Shown here in pieces: positions 1-10,694 of a DNA stretch of 64,000 nucleotides (positions are counted from its first letter, which is position 1; each line of letters starts with the position of its first letter). Made by a program: the position numbers and the translations under genes. The notes beneath the pieces are model-generated. The model ran no database searches and was not told the DNA's origin. It was given only the letters and a program-made list of their open reading frames with translations. This DNA comes from Cryptomeria japonica (Eukaryota; Streptophyta; Pinopsida; Cupressales; Cupressaceae): positions 157,127,454 through 157,191,453 of the forward strand of contig NC_081405.1 in assembly GCF_030272615.1 (NCBI RefSeq), given 5' to 3'.

Positions 1-1166
1 TAAATAGTTTAAGTACAATCTCAAATCTAAATAATTGAAACAATAATAAAGATAAATACAATGGCACCAACACACATAACACCAATATTTTGATGTGGAA
101 AACCCGGTTAAGGGAAAAACCATGATGGGAACCTATCCTCAGGGAAGGTTCACTACATTACAATAATATTTGAACTACAATCTAGATTACATGAACAACA
201 AATATAGCATCTCCCAATGCTTGATGATAGTTTCGGTTAAGCACAAATGTTTGCCCTTCACCAAAATTTATCAATACACTACACTGAAGGATAATTTTTC
301 TTATGCACACATACACCACTCTCTAATAATGCATACACTACATCGACACCCAAATTACATAACTATACCACCTATATATACAAATCATTAACCTTGACTA
401 CAAGGCCAGCCAAAACCTCAACCCTCAATTACAAAATTATATCACACGATGAATAGATCAATCACCCAACCAATATAATGGCATAGAGGACATAGCATGG
501 ACCTAAATCAAATCTCCAAACATGTATCACCACTGGAAATCTCTCCAAGATCAACCACAACATGTTACACCACCAAGAATACCGCATAACATGAATAATA
601 TCACCGGACCCATAAGATCTTCAATAACATGCACAAGGATCAATACGAACGACCAAAACAAATAGGACATGATCAAGAAAAACCAACAAGCACATTAGAA
701 CCATCCGCAATAGCCACACCAACACCAATTATTCAAGTCTTCATCGATCAACACGCTACCTCTTAGAAATACTCAACAACAACAATTCATACTAGAATGA
801 TAGCTTGCGAAGCACCAAACCATGAACCATCTGAAATGAAGATACACATGAACATGGAAAACATTCTCCCAAATCTGCAACCAAAGATATGATCATACTG
901 GAGTTCATCGAATCAAATACCAAACTCTGCCAACCATTGAACAAAAAGACTAAACTACAAATTGAATCAAATAATATGATTAAGTAAACTTATGGATCAC
1001 TAAAACCAATAAGGAATTAAGTATTCCAGCATCCCCAATAGATAAACCAACCATATCAATTCAATGCAATCACCAGAACACCAAATAGCTCTCTATAATA
1101 GTAGAAACGTAAGTAAATGTTGACATCAATGACAACAACACATCCTAGCACAAGCAATATCCAACA
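1..1166 (-). repeat. 3' LTR of element B (truncated by window edge)
   Basis: On the minus strand the LTR begins TGTTGGATATTG at 1166, directly after the polypurine tract. It matches the 5' LTR at 26191-27478 over its whole length, so about 59 bases lie beyond the left edge. Compared with that copy it lacks about 120 bases after position 135: the 5' copy has a block near 26323-26447 that is absent here. It holds the usual LTR signals, including a GTGGAAAACCC-type block at 96-125. There is no gene in it. Confidence 0.9.
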
Positions 1167-1330
1167 ATATCCCCCTTTGGCATTAATGGCAACATATGAA
1201 TGTGAAAAACAATCAATGCAAAGGAAATAGATCAACATCAACAAACTCCCCCTGCGATCATGCACACAAAGCTCAAAAGATAAGGCAGTTTTTCACATGA
1301 CTTTCTCCCCCTTTGACAACAATGCCAAAG
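1167..1330 (-). promoter_or_regulatory. Twin polypurine tracts of element B
   Basis: Plus-strand DNA synthesis should prime at the purine run ending at 1167 (minus strand CCAAAGGGGGATAT, abutting the LTR). A second copy of the motif lies upstream at 1305-1330 (minus strand CAAAGGGGGAGAAAG). Both are preceded by a GGCATTG-like or CATTAATG-like stretch. The same doubled arrangement is seen in all seven copia-type elements here. Confidence 0.75.
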
Positions 1331-1527
1331 ACAGAATATAAATTATGCTCTCTCCCCCAAAACTCATCTTCTAAGAAGGACAATCATCTCCCTTAGGATA
1401 AACTCAAAAATTAATCCACTAATCATCTGAACTACTGACTACTCTAGCTAAGTAGCAACACCAACTCATCAACTTGAACAAAAAGATAAAGCTCTGAAAT
1501 CCATCGAATTGATGAAACTCCATGCAT

Positions 1528-1775
1528 CTAGTTCTCAATAGGAGGGGCACAGACTCCTAACTTGTCTCTCAAATATACAAATATATCTGCAGGCAAAGGT
1601 TTAGTAAAAATATCCGCAATATGATCCTTTGTAGATACATATTCCAATTTGACTTCCTCATCACTGACTTTCTCCCTCAAGAAATGATACTTTACGCATG
1701 CTTTGTTTTAGAATGTAGCACCAGATTCTTTGAAATATTGATAGCACTTGAATTTTCATAAGAAATGACAGTAGG
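1528..1775 (-). pseudogene. RNase H C-terminus of element B pol
   Basis: The minus strand encodes the tail of a copia RNase H: a SSAINISKN-like segment, HSKTKHA, then ADIFTKPLP and the terminal LGVCAPPIEN before a TAG at 1528-1530. The upstream part of the same domain lies at 13308 and beyond, separated by insertion of element A at the GTAGG target site. The junction falls inside the domain and the pieces join in a sensible order, which fixes the insertion point. The copy is non-functional because it is split and the rest of pol is broken. Confidence 0.85.
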
Positions 1776-2272
1776 TGTTGGCATTATACACTCAAATGAG
1801 AAAGGTAGATGTTGTCATTGATGGCAACAAGGTTCCACAGGTTCAACCGGCAATAGACTTCACCTACCGGTACCGACAGATACAACAAGGCTTATTCACA
1901 CTGGCATCCAGCTTACACCGGTAGAAGATTATACTGGTGTAGACATCTAAAAATGGTCAACGCTTGTGGGGTCATATTTTAACATTTGCGCATTGCCTTA
2001 TTTTAGGGTTTTTGCATCGCATTAACATTTCTTCTATGTTACACATTTGGTCTTTATCATTTGCAAGCATCGAGTCCTTCTTCTGCATTCTTCATTTGTC
2101 TCACTTTTGAATTTGGTCTTGTTGTTAACAATTCTCGGTCATAATTCTGGTCGATCTTATCCTATCGCATCAATGTGCATGCTCATTTGGCATATTTTGA
2201 CATCATCAATTCAATTTCATTTTGGACATCATCAATCCTAATCGATGATATAATTAGGGTTTTGTCCTCTTT

Positions 2273-2470
2273 TCAATCTTGTCATTTTTGCGATCGATTC
2301 GTCATTGATCCTTGTCCTTGTCAATCTTGTCATTTTGCGATCGATTTGTCATCGATTGTTGTCCTCTTGTCAATCTTGTCATTTTTGTGATCGATTCGTC
2401 ATCGATCCTCATCATTGTCAGTCTTGTCACTTTGTGATCGATTTGTCATCGATCGTCGTCCTTCTTAATC
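2273..2470 (+). repeat. 48-49 bp tandem repeat in solo LTR S1
   Basis: About four imperfect copies of a 48-49 base unit starting TCAATCTTGTCATTTT and containing GATCGATTYGTCATCGAT. Differences between copies are mostly single C/T or G/A changes. The open frames 2175-2574 across it only reflect the repeat. Confidence 0.85.
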
Positions 2471-2808
2471 ATGTCAATTTGGATCAATTAGTCATTGTTC
2501 CTCATCAATTGGCGCATTTATCAGTCAAATCATTTATCAAGTCAGAAATCATGATCAAATCTTTTCGATATTAATTATCTTTTGTCAAGACCTAATTGTC
2601 GTCCTTGCATTTCTAATTCATCTTCTAAGGTTTTATGATTTATTCATTTAATCTTGTTTGGCATTTTCCCTCTAGGTTAAATAATTTATTTATTTATCCT
2701 AAGTCTTCTTATCACAATTAAATATTTATTTAATTGGCTAATTAATTCCCTCTCTTTGTGTGAATTAATTAATGAATGAAAAATTGTTAATTAATTCATT
2801 TAATTCCT

Positions 2809-2940
2809 ATTTTCCACATTTTCTAATTTTCCTAATTCCTATTTTCCTCATTTTCTAATTTTCCTAATTCCTAATTTCCTCATTTTCTAATTTTCCTAAT
2901 TCCTAATTTCCTCATTTTCTAATTTCCTAATTTCAATTTC
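2809..2940 (+). repeat. 32 bp AT/C-rich tandem repeat in solo LTR S1
   Basis: About four copies of a roughly 32-base unit built from CATTTTCTAATTTTCCTAAT plus TCCTAATTTCCT. It is pyrimidine-rich on this strand and has no coding meaning. Confidence 0.8.
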
Positions 2941-4262
2941 CACCTAATTAATTTCTCTCTAGTTTCTCCCTATTTTTGTGCTTTGGTGGAAGCATGAATT
3001 TCTCATGTGTCATACTATTGGCATAGCAAGATGTCATAAGATTCTAGTCCTCTAACCTTTGCATTGGCAATATGTCATAACCTTCTTCTTTCCACTCAAT
3101 TGTGCCATTTTTGAAATCAATTGCCTCTAATATCAATGTCATGCTAATCTTGTCTTTTCTCTGATTTATCTATAAATTGGATGAATTTATTCAATCAAAA
3201 GGCTGAATTAATCACGCTTCTAGTACCCTTATGCTGTCATCTCGTCTTGTCAATCTTGCTTTCATATTATACTTATGCACTTGAAGGTGAGATCCACAAA
3301 ACAAAGTACTTTGAAGGAGAAAGAAGGACAATGGAGATTTCTGGAGGAGATATTCACATTTGCGATGGTTTGCATTTGAATTGAATGTCTTGTTTTTCGT
3401 GCATCTCTATTGAATGTAATTAGGATTTGTCACTGCATTTTAGTTTTCGTGATTGAGCTAGGCCAATTTGCTATTTGCTTTGATGATTTCCAGATTCCTA
3501 TCTACAACTGGCATTCCAGGTTGACTTGACAATAAGTATTTTTTATGTGAAATAAATTGTAATGTAAATTATAATTGTATGGTTGACATGTTGTATTGTA
3601 AAGACTCATATATCTATGAGTTGTTGTAAGTCATTTGAAAAGGAGTAAGCGGTAACATGAGATAACATAGGATATGATAGCGAATAGTTGTATATGCATT
3701 TTGATGTGTTCATTTTGTAGAGAATGAAATAGAGAAGAGTGAATACTATTATGTATAAGCATAATCATTTGACAGCATACTGGCTAAGGTTTTTGGTAGA
3801 GGCAAAACTAGTATCAGACATAGCACAACAACAAACTCATCCAGCATTTTGATGCAAGTTGTAAGAGTTATTTTTTATGTTTACATCAGTGTGATGTTGT
3901 AGTCAGTGTGACTCCATTTTTGTTGTTAAGCAATGAGATCTAGGCAGTTGGCCTTCCTGCATGTGTAGGGCCCTTTTGTACTAAGTAATATTTATTCATA
4001 TGGCTAGTGATTAAATATTGTGGGTCACAAATCCCACCGAGGTTTTTCCCTTACCGGGTTTCCTCGCCAAAATATTTGTGTTATGGTGTGCATTGATGTT
4101 GATTCCTTTGTTTCTCTTTATTGCATTATTGTTTGCTTACCGGCATATTAATCTCAGTTACAGAATTGTAAATAAGTTTAAATCTTCTATTTACCAGCCA
4201 GACACTGATTTACCCCCTCCCCCCCTCTCAGTGTCTTTGAGATTAATCAATTATCTAACAAT

Positions 4263-4274
4263 TGGTATCAGAGC
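4263..4274 (+). promoter_or_regulatory. Primer binding site of element A
   Basis: TGGTATCAGAGC, complementary to the 3' end of initiator Met-tRNA, lies two bases after the 5' LTR. This is the standard Ty1/copia primer site and marks the start of the element interior. Confidence 0.93.
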
Positions 4275-4316
4275 CCAGTCCTCTATTTGTAGAAGCCTAA
4301 CAGCTTGAGGAATATT

Positions 4317-5447
4317 TTGAAACCGGTACCGTTAGAAAATTTAAGACAACAGTTGGAAGTGGCTCTTGAAAATTTTGATGCAGAAAAATTAAAGAATATC
4401 AAACTGGAAGAAGAACTCAAATCTGCTCAAGGATTCATCAAAGCACTTCAAGAAAACATGATCATGGCACAGAGTAAGAGAAAAGAATTGTGTGAGTCAC
4501 TGCAAAAACAAGATGATGAAGAAAAATAAACTCTCAAAGATATTGTAGAGAAACTAAGACAAGAGAATAGTAACATGAAGAATGAGATGCAAGACTTAAC
4601 CATGAGACTATGTAAGGATATTGAAGATAGAAAGAAGAATCGAGAAGATTTGTCCAGACGACTTAATGAAAGATCAGATGAATCTATAAGGCTTAGTCAT
4701 GAAAATGATATGCATAAAACAGAGTTGATTCAGATGCAACATGACAAAGAGGAACTTATTAGACAAATTAGCACTCTAGAAAGTGAGTTGGTCACTGCAG
4801 ATGAATACAAAGACAAATTCCAAAAGAGCTCAGCCAAACTTGATGATATGCTGAAAAATCAAAGACCTGGTGGAGAAACAGTTGGACTTGGATTTGAACA
4901 TGGATAAAGTTCTGGAACTACAAATAATCATGATCATAGCAAACTGGTAAGGCAACCCAATGCTTATAAATTCAATGAAAAATGTTTTATTTGCAACAAA
5001 TTTGGTCATAGAGAAAATCAATGTAGATATAGGAATAATCAAATTACAAAATCGTTTACCAGTAAATGTTCCAAATGCAATATATATGATCATAAATCAA
5101 ATAATTTCATAATGAATTTAAAATGCCATACTTGTGGTAGATTTGGACTTCTATCTAATCAATGCAGAACTCAAACCGGGCAAGGTTACGAAAAATCTAT
5201 TCAAAGAAACAATGTAACTTGTTATGCATGCAACAAGATTGGGTATATTGCAAGATTTTGCAGAAGCAATAATGTACCAAAAAAAAATAGAGGATCTAAT
5301 GACAAAGGCAAGGAAAAGGTGAATGAAATCAAACAAGAATTCTCTAAACATTGGGTCAAGAAGACATATCACAGAAATGATGAATCTAGCCTTGCACCGG
5401 TAGAACAAAGCAATCCTGCACCAATAGGAAATTATTCATCTAACTAA
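4317..5447 (+). pseudogene. ORF1 of element A: coiled-coil, multi zinc-knuckle Gag-tail-like protein
   Basis: One frame of about 376 codons, closed by two in-frame TAA codons (4527-4529, 4905-4907). By alignment with neighbours, where ATG follows CTTGAGGAAGATCCT, the start was probably at 4317, now TTG. The first two thirds are K/E/Q-rich and look coiled-coil. The segment SSAKLDDML...GLGF matches the part of Sirevirus-like copia Gag just before its zinc knuckles. Four knuckle positions follow: FICNKFGH (intact CCHC, 4981-5028), one that has lost its last Cys (about 5068), one with His changed to Leu (about 5125) and one with His changed to Tyr (about 5220). No UBN2-type Gag front half is present. 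By analogy it would bind element RNA. Homologous to ORF1 of F. Confidence 0.85.
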
Positions 5448-5773
5448 GGAATAATCCTTAGGGGTAAGGTAACTAATTGAAGATCATGCATTTTGCCCCT
5501 TGGATGATGGTAAGAAGTCATAATCCTTGTTTACTGGCACATATGTTGAGTTACAATGGAAATTCACTAAACCAACGAAACATTTAATGCGGTCGTTAGT
5601 TAACTTTTTGGCTATAAAGAATTGAAATTTCTCATTTCAACTCACCAAGCATTAAAGTATTCAAAGATTGCAGAAGTAGAGTGATAGCATTCAAGAAGCG
5701 AAGAAGCAAAGATTTTCTAGGGCATCCAAGGTTTTCACTTGCATTCGATAGAAAAAGGTATTTATTTTGCATC
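5448..5773 (+). promoter_or_regulatory. ORF1-ORF2 spacer of element A with TATA-like box
   Basis: A noncoding spacer holding TATAAAG at 5613-5619, then a CT/CA-rich stretch and a 5'UTR-like region up to the ATG at 5774. A short CCTTGTTTAC block (about 5526-5535) and the general arrangement recur in the spacer of element F. I infer a possible internal promoter for ORF2; no transcript evidence is available. Confidence 0.4.
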
Positions 5774-5802
5774 ATGGCTTCTTCATCTTCCATTCATGAA
5801 TT
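5774..5802 (+). pseudogene. ORF2 of element A, N-terminal stub
   Basis: Starts ATGGCTTCTTCATCTTCC (MASSSSIHEF), comparable to MASASHSSSS at the start of ORF2 in element F. It is cut off after ten codons by the LTR of element D at 5803. The C-terminal part reappears near 10695. The part between them, which in F is a folded-looking domain of about 225 residues, is missing. Confidence 0.7.
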
Positions 5803-6861
5803 TGTTAGGTCCCAGAGACAATTGAGAGGGGGGGTGAATTAGTTGTCAAATAAATTCAAAACAAAAATAACTTAACCAACTTACTGCTTAATACCGATGA
5901 ACCAGTCTTTTATACCGGTGGACAGTTTTATCAGATAATTGCAATACCAGTAAAGATTAATGCATGAAATAAAAAGACAAAGTCATCCACAACACTTAAC
6001 ACCAATATTTGTATGTGGAAACCCTATAAGGGGGAAAACCACGGTGGGAAACCTTACCCACAATCAGATGATACTTCTGCAAATAGTAAGTGTATACAAA
6101 TGGGGTTTGCACATGCAGAAAGGCCAAGCACCTAGAGCTCACTGTTCAAACACAAAATAGGAGTCACACTGACTACAATTGAATGGTTAAATCCAATAAG
6201 GATGTACTTCTCAAAATAGCATCTTCATATGTTGGATTCAATACCGGTGTAGTTCTGATATGCTTTCACAAAAACCTTGCTTCACCTTCAAATGATGTCT
6301 GCATGTATAGCTCTACTTAATCTCGCATATAACTTCACACAATTCTTTTTCGCATTCCACATCCAATCTTACAAATAAGATCTTACATTTATATCATAAC
6401 CTAGGACCAATTTTAGTAGGTCGGCTCTAAGAGATATTACAATCAAATCAATTTACAAATAAATTAATGCTCGATGCAATAACCGATTCAACATATCGGC
6501 TTAATGCATTTAAAACAATAATAAGTCATCTCCATAGTGTGCTATGCTGATCTGGAAAAGATATTCCTGTCGATGTATAACCTGGACCTATTTGCCGGTA
6601 ATAGCAAATATGCTAATATGAATATACCAATAATCAAATCTCCAAGACAAGGTTTCCAAATGATGTCTTTGACATAACCAAGTGTTTTCCATGCCATTCC
6701 AAGTGTCAGTGATTATTATATCATGTCGGTGTACCAGATATCGGTGATTGTGCATAAGTCATTTGCTTGCCGGTGAATGTTGTTGATTCTCCAAAGTGCC
6801 AGAGTTGATAAGGTTTAGTAGGTGTTGACATTAATGACAAAACCATACCAAAATACCAACA
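5803..6861 (-). repeat. 3' LTR of element D
   Basis: On the minus strand it starts TGTTGGTATTTTGG at 6861 and ends CCTAACA at 5803. It has a GATATAAATGTAAGATC promoter-like stretch near 6380-6396, a GTGGTTTTCCCCC-type block near 6017-6050 and a C-rich run before the end. No second D LTR is in the window, so its age cannot be judged. Confidence 0.88.
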
Positions 6862-7205
6862 ATCTCCCCCTTTGGCATTGATGGCAACACAAGATGGAAA
6901 AACCATCAAAGTGCCAAAATAGAAATGCCAAATACCAAAATACCAATAATTACCAAAATATAAGTAATCTTTCTCAAAGTAACATTCTCTCCCCCTGAGA
7001 GTGACATGTGTTTCCTTGTGTTTTTCCATACCAATCCCTCCCCCTTTTGACATCAAATGCCAAAGTTACTACAAAACCAAGTTCATTACAAAATACCAAC
7101 CAATTTAGTATACCAACTACTCCCCCTGAGAAGTAGCTTCCTCATCAAAGTCGGAGTAAAAGATTTCTTTGTTAATTCTGTCAGTTGATGACAAACATCA
7201 ACTCT
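6862..7205 (-). promoter_or_regulatory. 3' untranslated region and twin polypurine tracts of D
   Basis: Noncoding stretch between the RNase H stop and the LTR. The terminal tract (minus strand CCAAAGGGGGAGAT) abuts the LTR at 6862-6875. A second one (minus strand GATGTCAAAAGGGGGAGG) lies at 7034-7053. A short open frame across it (6721-7056) is chance. Confidence 0.75.
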
Positions 7206-8792
7206 CTACGTATCTACCAGTGGGGGAATGACCCCAAGCTGATCTCTAAGATATTCAAAAGTCTCCTTAGGTAGAGGTTTAGTGAAAATATCTACAATCT
7301 GCTCTTTAGTATTCACATAAACCAGTTTAATTTCTTTTCCTTCAACATTATCCCTTAGAAAATTCAGTTTGATAGAAACATGTTTGGTTTTAGAATGTAG
7401 TACCAAATTCTTAGATATATCAATTGTTGCAGTGTTGTCACAATAGATAGTAATAGGTTCCTTGCATTTTACCTTTATGTCTTTCAACATTTGTTTAAGC
7501 CATAGTACCTGTGTACAATTAGTTGTTGCTGAAACATATTCTGATTCTGCTATTGATAAGGATGTACAACTTTTTTTCTTACTCAACAAAGAAACTAGTC
7601 TGCTTGCAAGAAAAAATGCTCCTTCGGTTGTGTTTTTTCTATCATCCACATCTCCTGCCCAATTTGCATCTGTGTATGCACATAATTCAAAGTTTTCATC
7701 TCTAGGATACCATAATCCAAGATTTGTAGTACCTTGTAAGTACCGGAAAATCCTTTTTACTGCTGATTCATGATTTTCTCTAGGATTACTCTGAAATCTA
7801 GAAACAATACATACTGCATTCATGATATCAGGTATGGTCTATGTCAAATACAATAAACCTCCTATCATAGATTTGTACCTAGTTGGATTAACAGGTGTAG
7901 ATTCATCCCTTAGTGATAGTTTGTCATTTGTAGTCATAGGTGTGCTTACTGGTTTAGAGTTCTCCATCCCAAATTTATTTAGTAACTCCTTTAAGTACTT
8001 GGATTGACTCAAGAATATACCTTTGTTAGTCTGTGAAATCTGCAATCCTAAAAAGAATTTTATTTCTCCAATCATAGACATTTCAAATTCTTGTTGTACT
8101 TCAATAGAAAATTCTATACATAGTCAATCTTCTCCTCCAAAGATTATATCATCAACAAAAACTTCTATAACCAAGATGTCATCATTAGTCACTTTATAAT
8201 ATAATTTTTTGTCAGCATTACCTTTAGAAAAACCAATCTTCAAAAGATATTTATCCAATCTTGCATACCAAGCTCTTGGAGCTTGTTTCAATCCATACAG
8301 AGCTTTCTTTAACCCGCAAACCATATCTTTGTTATCTGTCAAAGAAAATCCATCAGGTTGTTCAATATAAACTTCTTCTTCAATATCTCCATTCAGAAAT
8401 GCACATTTAATATCCATTTGATATACTTTGTAGTTCTTGTGTGCTGCAAAAGCCAAAAATAATCTGACTGCCTCAATTCTGGCTACCCGTGCAATGGTCT
8501 CATTATAATCAATTCCTTCTTTCTAAGAATATCCCTTACACACTAGTCTTGCTTTATTTATGATAACCTTACCATCTTCATTAAGTTTGTTTCTGAATAC
8601 CCATTTGGTTCCAATTACATTTTTATCTTTAGGTCGGGGAACTAATGTCCAATTGTTATTCTTCTCAATTTGTTCTAATTCTTCTTCCATAGCTTTAATC
8701 CAATGTTTATCTTCACATGCCTCATTAATTGATGATGGTTCAATTTGAGAAATAAGACATACCTCTTCATTTTCCAATCTTCCTCTTGTCAT
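7206..8792 (-). pseudogene. RT and RNase H of element D
   Basis: Minus-strand copia reverse transcriptase then RNase H. Visible landmarks, in order, are [40 protein letters not shown] and the active-site FVDDIIFGG. Then come FFLGLQI, RYKSMIGGLLYLT, CAYTDANWAGDVDD, AESEYV, HSKTKH and DIFTKPLP, ending PPLVDT. Stops interrupt it near 8521, 8121 and 7839. The FVDD aspartates and the first RNase H aspartate are intact, so the core is well preserved although the frame is broken. The last stop is TAG at 7206-7208. Confidence 0.92.
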
Positions 8793-8819
8793 AACTCTTT
8801 TATACTTGTTTCCAATTAT

Positions 8820-9863
8820 CTAATCTTTAGAATGATTTAGTCTTACATACCGAGGTGTCTTTGTTTGTTGTTGTTCCTCAGTCACAGTGGAATTTTCAGA
8901 TGATACTGGTGTAACTGGATCTTCATTCTGTACCGGTGGGTTCAATGTAGGCTCATTTGTTAGAATTTCTGTTGCCGGTTCAGAATCTATATACCTTGAA
9001 GTTCCTCTGAATTGTTCATCAATCTTCACATTTGTACTCTCAACAATTTTTTGCAATCTTTTGTTAAAACATCTATATGCTTTACTTTTAGATGAATAAC
9101 CAAGAAATATTCCTTCATCACTTCTAGGATCAAATTTTCCAATATACTCATCCCTTCTAATATAGCATTTACTTCCAAATATTCTGAAATATTTAAGAGT
9201 AGGAGTAATACCAAACCATAGTTCATGAGGGGTCTTACCGGTTTCACCTTTGATGTGAACTTTGTTGAATGTATAGGCCATTGTACTTACTGCTTCTCTC
9301 AAATATACATGTGGTAGATTTGCTTCTGATAACGTACTTCTAGCAGCAACTAACATGGTTATGTTTTTCCTTTCAACAACTCCATTTTGTTGTGGTGTCT
9401 AAGGTGCTATTAGATGTCTTCTGATTCTATTCACTTCACAAAATGCATTAAATTCCTTAGATGTAAATTATCCTCCTTGATTTGATCTTAGACATTTGAT
9501 TTTCTTACCAGTTTCATTTTCTACCATTACTTTGAACAATTTGAACTTCCCAAGTGCTTCTGATTTTTCTCTCAGAAAAGTAACCCAACACATTCTAGAA
9601 TAGTCATCAATGATTAGCATGAAATATCTATCACCTTTCAAGCTTTTGGTTCTAGTTGGACCACATAAGTCAGTATGAATTAATTCAAGAGCATTATTGG
9701 ATTTTTCTGGAATACTTTTAAAGGTAGTTCTAACTTGTTTTCCAAATTGACATTCCTTACATATTGTATTGTGAGGTTTGACAATTTTAGGTAAATCTCT
9801 AACTGCCTTAGTAGTACTGATTTTCGCCATGCAATCAAAGTTTACATGACAGAGTCTCTTATG
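8820..9863 (-). pseudogene. Integrase of element D
   Basis: Holds the pre-integrase CxxC segment (CKECQFGK) and the catalytic core. The first Asp is present in HTDLCGP. The second is changed to Asn (RSNQGG, followed by a stop near 9478). The Glu is present in NGVVERKN. Downstream are the ELWFG...YFRIFGSKCY and SDEGIFLGYS blocks seen in plant copia integrases. The loss of the second Asp and the stops mean it cannot integrate DNA. Confidence 0.9.
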
Positions 9864-10049
9864 TCATAACCAACTTTCATCAATATGTGCAATCAAGCAT
9901 GTCTTTTCACTGTTATTCAAATGAAAGATATTACCTCTAGTTTGATTACCGGTTGCAATTTCTAAACTAGTTCTATTCATGATTTTGCATTTTCCATTTT
10001 TGAATTGTAACTGAAATCCTTTCTCAACTAATTGACCAACACTCAAAAG

Positions 10050-10694
10050 ATTATTCTTTAAACCTTCAACATAGTAAACATTGTCAATATTATGCTTACC
10101 ATCAAGAGATATTGTAGCTTACCTTTGATCAAACAAGCTTTATCATCTCCAAATCTCACTAAACCTCCATTATATTCTTGAAAGTTCAATAATTTACCTT
10201 TATCACCTGTCATATGATGTGAGCATCCTGAATCAATGATCCATTCATCCTTTACTTCAATTTTAGCTGCCAAGGCCTGCTCTACCGGTCCATTGTCTGT
10301 TAGATCCCCATCCATTGTCTGTCGGATCCTCATCAGAATCATCAATCACTCCTTCATTAGCAAGATAACAAGATTTGTCTTTATTCTTCTTAAATTTGTA
10401 TCTCTGATATTTAGGGTTAGGTTTGTATGTTCTTCTAGCTTCTTCTCTTAGTCTAGCATGTCTATCAGGGCATCTTGAAGCCATATGACCAATCTTATTA
10501 CAGTTAAAACATTTAAAGGGTGCTTTACCTTCATACTTACTTCCAACTGGACCTTTAGGCATTTTCCTTGCAAATAGTGCTTCAAGTTATTCAAGTTCTT
10601 TATTTTCTTTCCTGCTTTCTTCAAGTTCTCTTGCATAAAAGGCTTTCCAATCAGATTTGTCAAATGATGATACAGATGATGTTGATGCTTTAAA
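10050..10694 (-). pseudogene. Gag tail and protease of element D
   Basis: From the right: KASTSSVSSFDKSDW and a charged linker, the zinc knuckle CFNCNKIGHMASRC (about 10474-10515), a basic tract and an acidic linker. The protease follows with the active site WIIDSGCSHHM. A 22-base tandem duplication (10289-10310, 10311-10332) shifts the frame between gag and protease. The N-terminal two thirds of gag are missing. Confidence 0.88.

Larger units (their letters stand above)
1938..3506 (+). mobile_element. Solo LTR S1 inside the 5' LTR of A
   Basis: A 1569-base insertion with TGTAGA...TCTACA ends and a perfect 5-base duplication ACTGG (1933-1937 and 3507-3511). The 3' LTR of A keeps the empty site (ATACCGGCATTCC near 12540). 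No primer site, polypurine tract or coding region is associated, so it is a solo LTR left by LTR-LTR recombination. A TATA-like CTATAAATT at 3169-3178 gives its + orientation. It contains two minisatellite-like blocks, described separately. TGTAGA ends suggest gypsy rather than copia origin. Confidence 0.9.
1776..4260 (+). repeat. 5' LTR of element A, carrying solo LTR S1
   Basis: Begins TGTTGGCATTAT and ends ATTATCTAACA just before the primer site. It aligns with the 3' LTR (12387-13302) except for a block inserted at 1938-3506 plus one copy of the 5-base duplication. The late part (4020-4260) holds the conserved GGTTTTTCCC...GGGTTTCC block and a C-rich run before the terminus. No gene is present; short open frames here (for example 4018-4308) are chance. 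Confidence 0.92.
5803..10694 (-). mobile_element. 5'-truncated copia element D inside element A
   Basis: Minus-strand copia with a complete 3' LTR (5803-6861), polypurine tracts, RNase H, RT, integrase, protease and the back half of gag. The gag front half, primer site and 5' LTR are absent. The D-like sequence stops near 10694 in the middle of gag, where ORF2 of A resumes. No 5-base duplication matches the two ends (GAATT on the left). A deletion that removed the 5' end of D and the middle of A ORF2 is therefore likelier than a clean insertion. The right boundary is uncertain by about 20 bases. Confidence 0.85.

Noticed and set aside
2047-2574. Overlapping Cys/Ser/His-rich frames
   Set aside because: Product of the 48-49 bp repeat inside solo LTR S1, in more than one frame.
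4018-4308. Hydrophobic 96-codon frame resembling a membrane protein
   Set aside because: It lies in the LTR end and primer site of A; the second LTR (13132-13317) has a similar chance frame.
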